Below are positions 57,541 through 64,000 of a stretch of 64,000 bases of DNA, one piece after another; the stretch's first letter is position 1; every line of letters starts with the position of its first letter. The notes under the pieces are model-generated. The model saw only the letters and a list, made by a program, of their open reading frames with translations, did no database searches and was not told where the DNA came from. The stretch is from Corynebacterium lowii (GTDB lineage Bacteria > Actinomycetota > Actinomycetes > Mycobacteriales > Mycobacteriaceae): the NCBI RefSeq assembly GCF_001412085.1, contig NZ_LKEV01000003.1, positions 124,001 to 188,000 of the forward strand, written 5' to 3'. Both the position numbers and the translations under genes were made by a program.

Positions 57541-59079
57541 TTATTTCTTTGCCGCCAGGAGCATTCTGTCGATGGAGCCCAATACTTCGTCCACGTAGGC
57601 GGGGTTGACTCCGCGCTCCGAGCGTGCGGTGAGCAATTCCTGCTGGGCGGCTTCGAGTGCGCCCACCCTGATCTTTCCGGCGGTATCGCGCCAGCGGGTG
57701 AGTTCTTCATGGCGTTCTTCCTCGCTGTCGAATTGGCGCTCTATCCAGCCGCTCATGGCGTCGAGAGCTTCGGGCGGGAGCTGCGTGGATTGCTGCTGCA
57801 TGTACTGATAGGAAGCGTTGCGGGCGCGGCGTCGTAAAGCCTCAAGGGCTTGATCGCCGGAGGCATCGGGACCATTTTCCAGGTTGAGTTTGCGCATGAG
57901 CCACGGCAGGGTGAGGCCGGGAATCACCATCGTGCAGAGCAAAACCATCAGGGCAATGACGGAGGCCTCGTGGTGCAGGGTATCGGAGATGGTAGCTGGA
58001 ATAGAGAGCACGAGCGCCAAGGTGACAAGCCCGCGCATACCGGCCCAGGTCATAAGCAGTACCTCTTGGCGGCGCAGGGGAGCGGCGAATGTGCGTCCGC
58101 GCTTCATGTGCGCGCGCATAGCTAAGGAGAGCCACGCAAAGCGCACGAGTATCGCCACGACGGAAAGCACCGCGCCCACCCATACGGCGTGCCAGAGGTG
58201 AGAGCCCACCTCCTCGATAGCGGTGCCCACGTTGAGTCCGATGAGGCCAAAGGCCACGCCGGTAAAGAGCATTTCCACGGGTTCCCAGAAGGCCTCGCCG
58301 GAGAGGCGATCCTCGGCCCCCAAGGAGGCTCGGGAGTTCATCTCCACGGCGGCGATGACGATGGCGATAACGCCGGAGGCACTGACCTCCTCGGCCAGAA
58401 TGTAGACGGCAAAGGGAAGCACCCAGGTGAAGGCGTTGCGCGCGGCGGTATCATCCACGTGATCGGTGAACCAGGCGGCGGCGCGCCCCACGAGGAGGCC
58501 GATGATGATGGCACCCACCACCGACCAAGCAAAGCTACCTAGGCCGTGCAACCAGGAGACATCGGAACCGGCGATGGCGGCGCTTAGCGCCACGTGGAAG
58601 GCCACGATGGAGGCGGCGTCGTTGAAAAGCCCCTCGGTTTGCAGCGAGGTGGTGATGCGCTTAGGAATACCCACGGGTTCTGCCACGGCATCTACGGCCA
58701 CCGGGTCCGGGGGCGCAAGCGCGGCGGCGAGCACGATGGCTCCGGCGACGCCCACCCCTGGCAGCAGAAGCAGAATGGAACCGGTGAGCGCGGCGATGGT
58801 GGCAAAGACCAGTACCACGGACATCCAGATGATGGTGGTGGTCTGCGTCTTGATAACTGACCAGGAGGTGCGCCGAGCCAATGCCCAGAGAAGGGGCGGC
58901 AGGAAAATGGGCAGCATGAGGTCCACCGGAATATCGAGTTCCGGCGGCCGGGGAAGGAACATGCCGCCTGCGGCGACGAGCGTGAGTAAAACCGGCCAGG
59001 GGAGCCCCCAGCGGTCACCGAGGGCTACCACAACCACCGTGGCGAGCAGCAGCCCAGAGAGCATGAGAAGGAGGGTCAT
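57541..59079 (-). CDS. Na+(K+)/H+ antiporter, CPA1/NhaP type
   Basis: A 512-residue protein with about 12 hydrophobic helices in the first 400 residues and a cytoplasmic C-terminal tail. The CPA1 ion-site motifs are visible: ALAPPDPVAVDAV (about residue 122) and EGLFNDAASIVAFHVAL (about 148), with AGMRGLVTLALVLSIP (about 345). Members exchange sodium or potassium for protons for pH and salt control. A TATAAA box seven bases before the ATG suggests a leaderless message. Confidence 0.9.
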   Translation of the reverse strand: MTLLLMLSGLLLATVVVVALGDRWGLPWPVLLTLVAAGGMFLPRPPELDIPVDLMLPIFLPPLLWALARRTSWSVIKTQTTTIIWMSVVLVFATIAALTGSILLLLPGVGVAGAIVLAAALAPPDPVAVDAVAEPVGIPKRITTSLQTEGLFNDAASIVAFHVALSAAIAGSDVSWLHGLGSFAWSVVGAIIIGLLVGRAAAWFTDHVDDTAARNAFTWVLPFAVYILAEEVSASGVIAIVIAAVEMNSRASLGAEDRLSGEAFWEPVEMLFTGVAFGLIGLNVGTAIEEVGSHLWHAVWVGAVLSVVAILVRFAWLSLAMRAHMKRGRTFAAPLRRQEVLLMTWAGMRGLVTLALVLSIPATISDTLHHEASVIALMVLLCTMVIPGLTLPWLMRKLNLENGPDASGDQALEALRRRARNASYQYMQQQSTQLPPEALDAMSGWIERQFDSEEERHEELTRWRDTAGKIRVGALEAAQQELLTARSERGVNPAYVDEVLGSIDRMLLAAKK

Positions 59080-59156
59080 AGCAGTATTTATACGCTTTAG
59101 GTCCAGCCGTCAGCGGCAGGAGTTCGGCTGAACCCCCTTATTTTTGTTCGCAGTTG

Positions 59157-59162
59157 TACGAT
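59157..59162 (+). promoter_or_regulatory. -10 box of leaderless FAH-family gene
   Basis: TACGAT ends seven bases before the ATG at 59170; no Shine-Dalgarno is present. Confidence 0.45.
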
Positions 59163-59169
59163 GATGCTC

Positions 59170-59955
59170 ATGCGTTTTGGTCGAATTGCTACCCCCGAGG
59201 GTATGTGTTTTTGCGTTATTGATGATGAGGGCACCACTGCGAAGCAGATTGAGGGGACCCCTTTTACTCCGCCGAAGTACACGGGCAAGGAGTGGCCGCT
59301 GAGCGAGGTGCGTTTGCTGGCCCCCATGCTGCCGAGCAAGGTGGTGGCCATTGGCCGTAACTATGCCGATCACGTGGCGGAAGTCTTTAAGAAGTCGGCG
59401 GAGACGCTGCCGCCCACGCTCTTCCTCAAGCCGCCCACAGCGGTGGTGGGGCCGGGCGCACCCATTAAGATCCCCGAGTTTGCCACCCGGGTGGAGTTTG
59501 AGGGCGAGCTGGCCTTGGTGATTGCCAAGCCCTGTAAGAACGTGAAGGCCGAGGATTGGCGTTCCGTGGTGCTGGGCTACACGGTGGTCAATGATGTTTC
59601 CTCGCGCGATCTGCAATTCTCCGATGGGCAGTGGGCGCGAGCCAAGGGCATTGATACCTTCTGCCCGCTGGGTCCCTGGATTGAAACTCACCTGGATAAC
59701 GTGGATGAGTTGCCCATCAAGGCGCGCCTCACGCACGAGGGCGTCACCGAGGTGAAGCAGGATTCCAATTCCAACCAGATGATTATGAATCTGGGCGAGA
59801 TCATCGAGTTCATCACCGCCTCGATCACCCTGCTTCCCGGCGATATTATCTGCACCGGTTCGCCCGCGGGCACCGCCGAGATGGTGCCGGGGGATTTCAT
59901 CGAGATCGAGATTCCTGGGGTGGGCAAGCTCGGCAACCCCGTGGAGCGCGCCTAA
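59170..59955 (+). CDS. Fumarylacetoacetate hydrolase-family protein
   Basis: A 261-residue protein of the FAH superfamily, which cleaves or decarboxylates diketo acids with a divalent metal. Family features are VVAIGRNYADHVAEV (about residue 59), PPTAVVGPGAPIKIP, the metal ligands in EFEGELALVI, and GYTVVNDVSSRDLQ with the downstream CTGSPAGTAEMVPGDFIEIEI. The substrate is undetermined. It precedes gltX in many corynebacteria, though here the divergent S33 gene lies between. ATG 59170 fits the leaderless promoter; 59161 is an alternative. Confidence 0.88.
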   Translation: MRFGRIATPEGMCFCVIDDEGTTAKQIEGTPFTPPKYTGKEWPLSEVRLLAPMLPSKVVAIGRNYADHVAEVFKKSAETLPPTLFLKPPTAVVGPGAPIKIPEFATRVEFEGELALVIAKPCKNVKAEDWRSVVLGYTVVNDVSSRDLQFSDGQWARAKGIDTFCPLGPWIETHLDNVDELPIKARLTHEGVTEVKQDSNSNQMIMNLGEIIEFITASITLLPGDIICTGSPAGTAEMVPGDFIEIEIPGVGKLGNPVERA

Positions 59956-59993
59956 GCGGGCACCCTACCCGCAGCTCGACGCCCCCCAGACGC

Positions 59994-61181
59994 TCAGCGC
60001 AGCCGTGTGCCGTCGCTGAGCTCAAAGAGGTGTTTGAGTACCCCGCCGCCGCTGGCGCTGAGACCATTGTGCTCGTGTTCGCTGGTAATGAAGGTGCGTA
60101 GCTCGGGCATGTGGTCGGCGGTATCGAGGGAGTAGTCCAGGGGTACATAGGCGTCCCGGGCGTAGATCGCCGCCGCACCGCGTGCGCTGCTCAATGCCGC
60201 GGCGTCGTACAGCTCGGGCCACTGCGTCTGGGCGATCTCCTCGGCCACGGCTTTCCAGGGGCGGAAAGCCGGTACGGTATCGAGCCATTCGGGGTGAACG
60301 TGCTCCCCGGTGAGCAGGGTGGGGTCATCCTGGTATTCCTGGGGCAGGGCCCGGTACGCAGCCCAGTTGGTTGCGGTGCCATTGGCGTAGCACGATTCGT
60401 GGAGCACGTAGTACAGCGGGTTTCGGCCTTGGAAGGGGAGCAGGGCGGCGAGGTCATGGGCAAAGGCCGCGGAATCCCAGGGGAGATCGAGCAGGCTATA
60501 AAGAGACTGCCACCCTTCATTGGAGCCCAAAAGATGGCCCACGCTGCGCAGGCGTGAGGGGGTGACCACCTCGGCGTCGGGAAGCACCAGTTCTCCGCGC
60601 TCGGCGCGTTCGATGAGCTCGGCCATGCGGGTGCGGTGGTGGGGGAAGCGGCGGTAGTAGTCCTCGCTGTGGCGGCGCAGGGAATCGTAGGTGGCGCGGT
60701 AAATCTCCTCCGGGGAGCGGGTAAGCGAGGGCAGGCCCCCGGTGAAGAAGGCGTGTTCCAGGGAATCGGGGTGGACGCTGAGGTAGCGCAGCGTGGTGAA
60801 GCCGCCGAAGGATTGCCCCAGCACCGACCAACGCGTGATGCCTAAGTGCTCGCGCAGGTCCTCGGCATCATTCACGATGGAATCGGCCCGCAGGTGGCGC
60901 AGGTATTCCGCGGGCTGGGGCTCGCTCACCGGGGTGGAAAGCCCGGTGCCGCGCTGATCGAGCAGCACCACCTGGTAGCGCTCTAGGGCGGTGGGAATCC
61001 AGGGGGCATTGATGCGCGGGGCTTCAAAGCCGGGGCCACCTTGGAGGTAGAGGAGGTAGGGCAGTTGCGGGTCGGTGCTGAGCACGCGGGCAAAAATGTC
61101 AATGCGGCGATTATCGGCGGAATCGGTGCGGTTGAGCGGCACATCGAGGCGGTGATCGTGGATGGAGAGGTTCTTTATCAT
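59994..61181 (-). CDS. Alpha/beta hydrolase, proline iminopeptidase-like (S33)
   Basis: A 395-residue cytoplasmic hydrolase. The oxyanion region LYLQGGPGFEAPR (about residue 45), the nucleophile elbow VLGQSFGGFTTLRYL (about 120), the cap domain after residue 160 and a C-terminal HEHNGLSASGGG with the likely catalytic histidine match prolyl aminopeptidase-type S33 enzymes. It releases N-terminal proline or related residues in that family. ATG at 61181 preceded by AGGGAT; the frame is open much further upstream but that region is gltX antisense. Confidence 0.88.
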   Translation of the reverse strand: MIKNLSIHDHRLDVPLNRTDSADNRRIDIFARVLSTDPQLPYLLYLQGGPGFEAPRINAPWIPTALERYQVVLLDQRGTGLSTPVSEPQPAEYLRHLRADSIVNDAEDLREHLGITRWSVLGQSFGGFTTLRYLSVHPDSLEHAFFTGGLPSLTRSPEEIYRATYDSLRRHSEDYYRRFPHHRTRMAELIERAERGELVLPDAEVVTPSRLRSVGHLLGSNEGWQSLYSLLDLPWDSAAFAHDLAALLPFQGRNPLYYVLHESCYANGTATNWAAYRALPQEYQDDPTLLTGEHVHPEWLDTVPAFRPWKAVAEEIAQTQWPELYDAAALSSARGAAAIYARDAYVPLDYSLDTADHMPELRTFITSEHEHNGLSASGGGVLKHLFELSDGTRLR

Positions 61182-61250
61182 CTTTTTATCCCTACCCTGC
61201 TGCGCGGGCGCCCACAACCTTAATGTTCTGGGTGTGGTGAAATAGAGGGC

Positions 61251-62726
61251 ATGAGTGAAGTTCGCGTGAGATTTTGCCCCTCGCCCACCGGCACCCCGCA
61301 CGTGGGAATGGTCCGCACGGCCCTGTTTAACTGGGCCTATGCCCGGCACACGGGCGGGCGCATGGTGTTCCGCATTGAGGATACCGACGCCGCGCGCGAT
61401 TCCGAGGAATCCTACGAGGCCATCATCAAGTCCCTGCGCTGGCTGGGCCTGGACTGGGATGAGGGCATCGACGTCGGCGGCCCCCAGGAGCCCTACCGTC
61501 AGTCCCAGCGCATGAACATCTATGCGGAGGTACTGAAAAAGCTTATCGACGCCGGGGAGGTCTACCCCGCCTATTCCACCGCTGAGGAGGTCAAGGAACG
61601 CCACCTCGCCGCCGGGCGTGATCCGCAGTTGGGCTACGACAACTTTGACCGCGATCTCACCCAGGAACAGATCGACGCCTTCGAGGCCGAAGGGCGCAAG
61701 CCCGTGTGGCGCCTGCGCATGCCCGAGCACGATTGGTCCTGGACCGACCTGGTGCGCGGCGAGATGACCTTCAAGGCGGAAACTCAGCCGGACTTCGTGG
61801 TGGCCCGCTCTAATGGACAGCCCCTGTACACGCTGGTGAACCCCGTAGACGATGCCCTCATGGGCATCACCCACGTGCTGCGCGGCGAGGATCTGCTTTC
61901 CTCCACCCCGCGCCAGCTGGCCCTCTATGAGGCGCTGATCCGCATTGGCGTGGCCACCGCGATCCCGCAGTTCGCGCACCTGCCCTTCGTGATGGGGGAG
62001 GGCAATAAGAAGCTCTCCAAGCGCGATCCCGAGTCCAACCTCTTCAACCACGTAGACGCCGGCATTATCCCCGAGGGCATGCTCAATTACCTTGCCCTGC
62101 TGGGCTGGTCGCTTTCCGCCGAAAAGGATATTTTCTCCCGCGAGGAGATGGTGGAGGCCTTCGATGTGGCCGATGTGCTGGGTAATCCCGCGCGCTTTGA
62201 CCAGAAGAAGCTGGAGGCCATTAACGCCGATCAGATTCGCCTGCTGGAGCCGGAGGAGTTCCGCTCACGCCTGCGCGCCTACCTCAACGAGCACACCGAC
62301 TTCCCGGCGGACTACCCAGAGGACAAGTTTGCTTTTGCCGCCGAGCTGGTACATACCCGTATCAAGGTGCTTGGCGATGCCTATGGCCTGATGAGGTTCC
62401 TCGCGGTGGCGGATGCGGACCTCGTGCTCGATGAGAAGTCCGCCCGCAAAAACCTCAAGGAGGACGCCGTGGCGGTGCTGGATACCTCCATTGAGCGCTT
62501 GGAGGCGGTCTCGGAGTGGAATCACCAGGAGATTGAGAAGGTTCTCTCCACGGCTCTGATTGAGGAGATGGAATTGAAGCCGCGCAAGGCCTATGGCGCG
62601 CTGCGCGTGGGAATTACGGGTGCGGCCGTATCCCCGCCGCTTTTTGAGTCGATGGAGCTGCTGGGCAAGGAATCCACCCTGGCTCGCCTGCGCGCGGCGC
62701 GGGAAAATACTCCCTTTAGCGCTTAA
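61251..62726 (+). CDS. gltX: Glutamyl-tRNA synthetase
   Basis: Charges tRNA-Glu, and in this organism also tRNA-Gln for later amidation by GatCAB (the window encodes gatCAB, and no glutaminyl-tRNA synthetase is seen). The 491-residue product has the class I signature [55 protein letters not shown], the KMSKS-type loop [11 protein letters not shown] and a C-terminal anticodon-binding region. A tRNA-Gln and a tRNA-Glu gene follow, its own substrates. Confidence 0.96.
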   Translation: MSEVRVRFCPSPTGTPHVGMVRTALFNWAYARHTGGRMVFRIEDTDAARDSEESYEAIIKSLRWLGLDWDEGIDVGGPQEPYRQSQRMNIYAEVLKKLIDAGEVYPAYSTAEEVKERHLAAGRDPQLGYDNFDRDLTQEQIDAFEAEGRKPVWRLRMPEHDWSWTDLVRGEMTFKAETQPDFVVARSNGQPLYTLVNPVDDALMGITHVLRGEDLLSSTPRQLALYEALIRIGVATAIPQFAHLPFVMGEGNKKLSKRDPESNLFNHVDAGIIPEGMLNYLALLGWSLSAEKDIFSREEMVEAFDVADVLGNPARFDQKKLEAINADQIRLLEPEEFRSRLRAYLNEHTDFPADYPEDKFAFAAELVHTRIKVLGDAYGLMRFLAVADADLVLDEKSARKNLKEDAVAVLDTSIERLEAVSEWNHQEIEKVLSTALIEEMELKPRKAYGALRVGITGAAVSPPLFESMELLGKESTLARLRAARENTPFSA

Positions 62727-62821
62727 AGAAAACGTTGTTACCTGGTGGTTTGTGCGGTTTTAGGGGTTGTGGTTATAGTATTCCCCGTTGCTCAGCAAGG
62801 AAAACCGCTGGGAAGCAACAA

Positions 62822-62893
62822 TGGCCTATGGTGTAATTGGCAACACTACGGTTTCTGGTACCGTCATTCTAGGTTCGAGTCCTGGTAGGCCAG
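62822..62893 (+). tRNA. tRNA-Gln (CTG)
   Basis: A 72-base cloverleaf: acceptor TGGCCTA pairs with TAGGCCA, the anticodon arm ACGGT-TTCTGGT-ACCGT gives anticodon CTG, and the T arm contains GGTTCGAGTCC. CCA is not encoded. It lies 95 bases after gltX. Confidence 0.93.
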
Positions 62894-62911
62894 CTGCGAT
62901 TGTATCGCCGC

Positions 62912-62984
62912 GCCCCGTTCGTCTAGCGGCCTAGGACGCCGGCCTCTCACGCCGGTAACACGGGTTCAAATCCCGTACGGGGTA
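62912..62984 (+). tRNA. tRNA-Glu (CTC), copy 1
   Basis: A 73-base cloverleaf: acceptor GCCCCGT with ACGGGGT and discriminator A, anticodon arm GCCGGCC-TCTCAC-GCCGG region with anticodon CTC, T arm GGTTCAAATCC. CCA follows directly (62985-62987) in the genome. A second identical copy is at 63670. Confidence 0.93.
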
Positions 62985-62992
62985 CCATCGCG

Positions 62993-63025
62993 TCCCCCAC
63001 CGAGTACTTTCGGTGGGGGATTTTT
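62993..63025 (+). terminator. Intrinsic terminator after tRNA-Glu
   Basis: TCCCCCACCGA (62993-63003) pairs perfectly with TCGGTGGGGGA (63010-63020), six-base loop, followed by TTTTT. Ends the gltX-tRNA region transcripts. Confidence 0.9.
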
Positions 63026-63057
63026 GCATGTATGGATATGAAAGTAGGCCCTCGCCC

Positions 63058-63618
63058 GTGTCCCTTCCAGCCTTGGGAACCATCACTGACCCTGCCCGCC
63101 GTCACTTAGGCACCGCCCTGTGGGTGGGTATCATCGCCGGATTCTTCTCCGGCATCGTTAAGTTTGGCTGGGAGGTTCCTTTTCCTCCGCGCACCCCCGA
63201 GCGCGATGCCACCAATCCGCCGCAGGCGCTCTTAGAGATGCTGGGCATGAGCCCCGAGAGCACGCACGCCACCTACACGTATTTGGGCAATGAACTGCCC
63301 TATGTGAGCTTTATCCTTCACTTTGCCTTCGCTATTTCCTTTGCGATGTTTTATTGCGTGGTGGCGGAGTATTGGCCCGCGATCAAGATGTGGCAGGGGG
63401 CCGTTTTCGGCGTTGTGGTGTACGCGGCCTTCCACATTGTGCTCATGCCCGCCCTGGACGTGATTCCGGCTCCGTGGGATCAACCGTTGGGGGAGCACGC
63501 CTCGGAGTTCTTTGGGCACATCGTGTGGATGTGGAGCATTGAGATCGTGCGCCGCGATCTGCGTAACCGCGCCACCGGTGAGCCCGATGCCGAGATAAAA
63601 GTGCCCGTGAACAGCTAG
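63058..63618 (+). CDS. YagU-family membrane protein (DUF1440)
   Basis: A 186-residue protein with about four hydrophobic segments (GTALWVGIIAGFFSGIVKFGWEVPFPPRTPERD, ILHFAFAISFAMFYCVV, GAVFGVVVYAAFHIVLMP). The signature KFGWEVPFPPR and a C-terminal H-IVWMWSIEIVRRDLR match the YagU family, whose members have been linked to acid resistance in Escherichia coli. GTG at 63058 with AAAGTAGG is preferred; an ATG at 63028 is possible but follows the terminator with no ribosome-binding site. It lies between two identical tRNA-Glu genes. Confidence 0.8.
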   Translation: MSLPALGTITDPARRHLGTALWVGIIAGFFSGIVKFGWEVPFPPRTPERDATNPPQALLEMLGMSPESTHATYTYLGNELPYVSFILHFAFAISFAMFYCVVAEYWPAIKMWQGAVFGVVVYAAFHIVLMPALDVIPAPWDQPLGEHASEFFGHIVWMWSIEIVRRDLRNRATGEPDAEIKVPVNS

Positions 63619-63669
63619 TTTGTGCCCTTGGCTGCGCTTACACTACTGTAATCCCAGTCAGCACGACGA

Positions 63670-63742
63670 GCCCCGTTCGTCTAGCGGCCTAGGACGCCGG
63701 CCTCTCACGCCGGTAACACGGGTTCAAATCCCGTACGGGGTA
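63670..63742 (+). tRNA. tRNA-Glu (CTC), copy 2
   Basis: Identical over 73 bases to the copy at 62912. CCA is not encoded after this copy (next bases CTT). Confidence 0.93.
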
Positions 63743-63750
63743 CTTTTAAG

Positions 63751-63785
63751 AGATCCTCGCCTGTTTCGGGCGAGGATCTTCTGCT
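63751..63785 (+). terminator. Intrinsic terminator after second tRNA-Glu
   Basis: AGATCCTCGCC (63751-63761) pairs with GGCGAGGATCT (63769-63779) around a seven-base loop, followed by TCTGCTTTT. Confidence 0.82.
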
Positions 63786-63832
63786 TTTCCCGGTTGCGCG
63801 GGGTGGCCTACTTTCGTCTAAAGTAGTGCGAT

Positions 63833-64000
63833 GTGAAGCGCCTCAAAACTACGCTCGCCGCCGTGGCGGCCAGCTTTTCCCTCCTCGCCGCAGGTACCGC
63901 CACCGCCTCGGCTCTGCAATTGCCCGCAGAACTCAGCTCCCTGCCTGAGCAGCTGCTCAGCGGTGAACTCCGTGAGATCACGCTGCCGGTGCCCAACGGG
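63833..64000 (+). CDS. Secreted protein, 3' end outside window
   Basis: An incomplete gene with a GTG at 63833 and a clear signal peptide: MKRLKTTLAAVAASFSLLAAGTATASA, likely cut after the last alanine. Only about 56 residues are visible, ending TLPVPNG at the window edge; the family is not recognisable. TAAAGT (63819-63824) lies eight bases before the GTG, and there is no Shine-Dalgarno, consistent with a leaderless start. Confidence 0.72.
   Translation, partial: MKRLKTTLAAVAASFSLLAAGTATASALQLPAELSSLPEQLLSGELREITLPVPNG

Noticed and set aside
59994..62051. Very long minus-strand open frame (685 codons)
   Set aside because: The first 290 codons are the exact antisense of gltX; only the part from ATG 61181 resembles a protein family.
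62822..63742. tRNA cluster as an integration site of a mobile element
   Set aside because: No integrase, attachment-site duplication or foreign composition was seen between or beside the tRNA genes.

Overview
The window is high-GC, gene-dense bacterial chromosome. It most resembles the genus Corynebacterium. The reasons are a lysE/lysG amino-acid export pair, a leaderless ilv leader peptide ahead of ilvB-ilvN-ilvC, NucS in place of MutSL-type mismatch repair, a gatCA / pfkA / gatB arrangement, many leaderless ATG/GTG starts seven to eight bases after a TANNNT -10 box, and several secreted or lipoprotein genes of corynebacterial type. The species cannot be named from the sequence alone.

Layout. 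1-5 kb: the 3' part of nucS, a small zinc-ribbon protein, an MTH1187-family protein, a thioredoxin-like/TPR protein, an ABC ATPase, a NUDIX hydrolase and a THUMP-like methyltransferase. 5-8 kb: etfB-etfA and a cysteine desulfurase, one tight operon. 8-11.6 kb: a membrane esterase translationally coupled to an MprF-like aminoacyl-lipid synthase. 11.5-18 kb: a PTS EIIABC permease, a spermidine-synthase-like protein, mnmA coupled to a MetE-like protein, a copper chaperone with a CsoR-like operator, a small secreted protein and a DnaQ-like exonuclease. 18-24 kb: ligA, then a DUF4956 - VTC-domain - beta-helix lipoprotein operon bracketed by 11-bp-spaced GTTCAC-type repeats. 24-35.6 kb: an ACT protein, gatCA, an MFS pump, pfkA, a BASS transporter, a broken CAP-domain gene, a 550-bp intergenic region, gatB, a YkvI-type membrane protein and an aldo-keto reductase. 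35.6-41.7 kb: lysE/lysG, a secreted HNH nuclease, an MFS gene with an in-frame stop, a DoxX protein and a GT87 mannosyltransferase.

41.7-55 kb is the amino-acid biosynthesis block: ilvD, a PH-domain protein, the attenuated ilvBN-ilvC operon, a CDF metal transporter, a DUF262 protein, a CWB2-like lipoprotein, serA and leuB. Immediately after leuB lies an eight-repeat type I-E CRISPR array without cas genes. A low-GC, frameshifted peptidase E-like gene follows it, and then an orphan CRISPR repeat. 56.5-64 kb carries an excalibur protein, an NhaP-type antiporter, a fumarylacetoacetase-family hydrolase, a proline-iminopeptidase-like hydrolase, gltX, tRNA-Gln, two identical tRNA-Glu genes around a YagU-family gene, and the start of a secreted protein.

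Most of the window is conserved core genome. The parts most worth a second look are the VTC/DUF4956/beta-helix operon with its possible phosphate-type operators, the CRISPR-peptidase E locus, and three genes that appear broken (CAP protein, MFS transporter, peptidase E).
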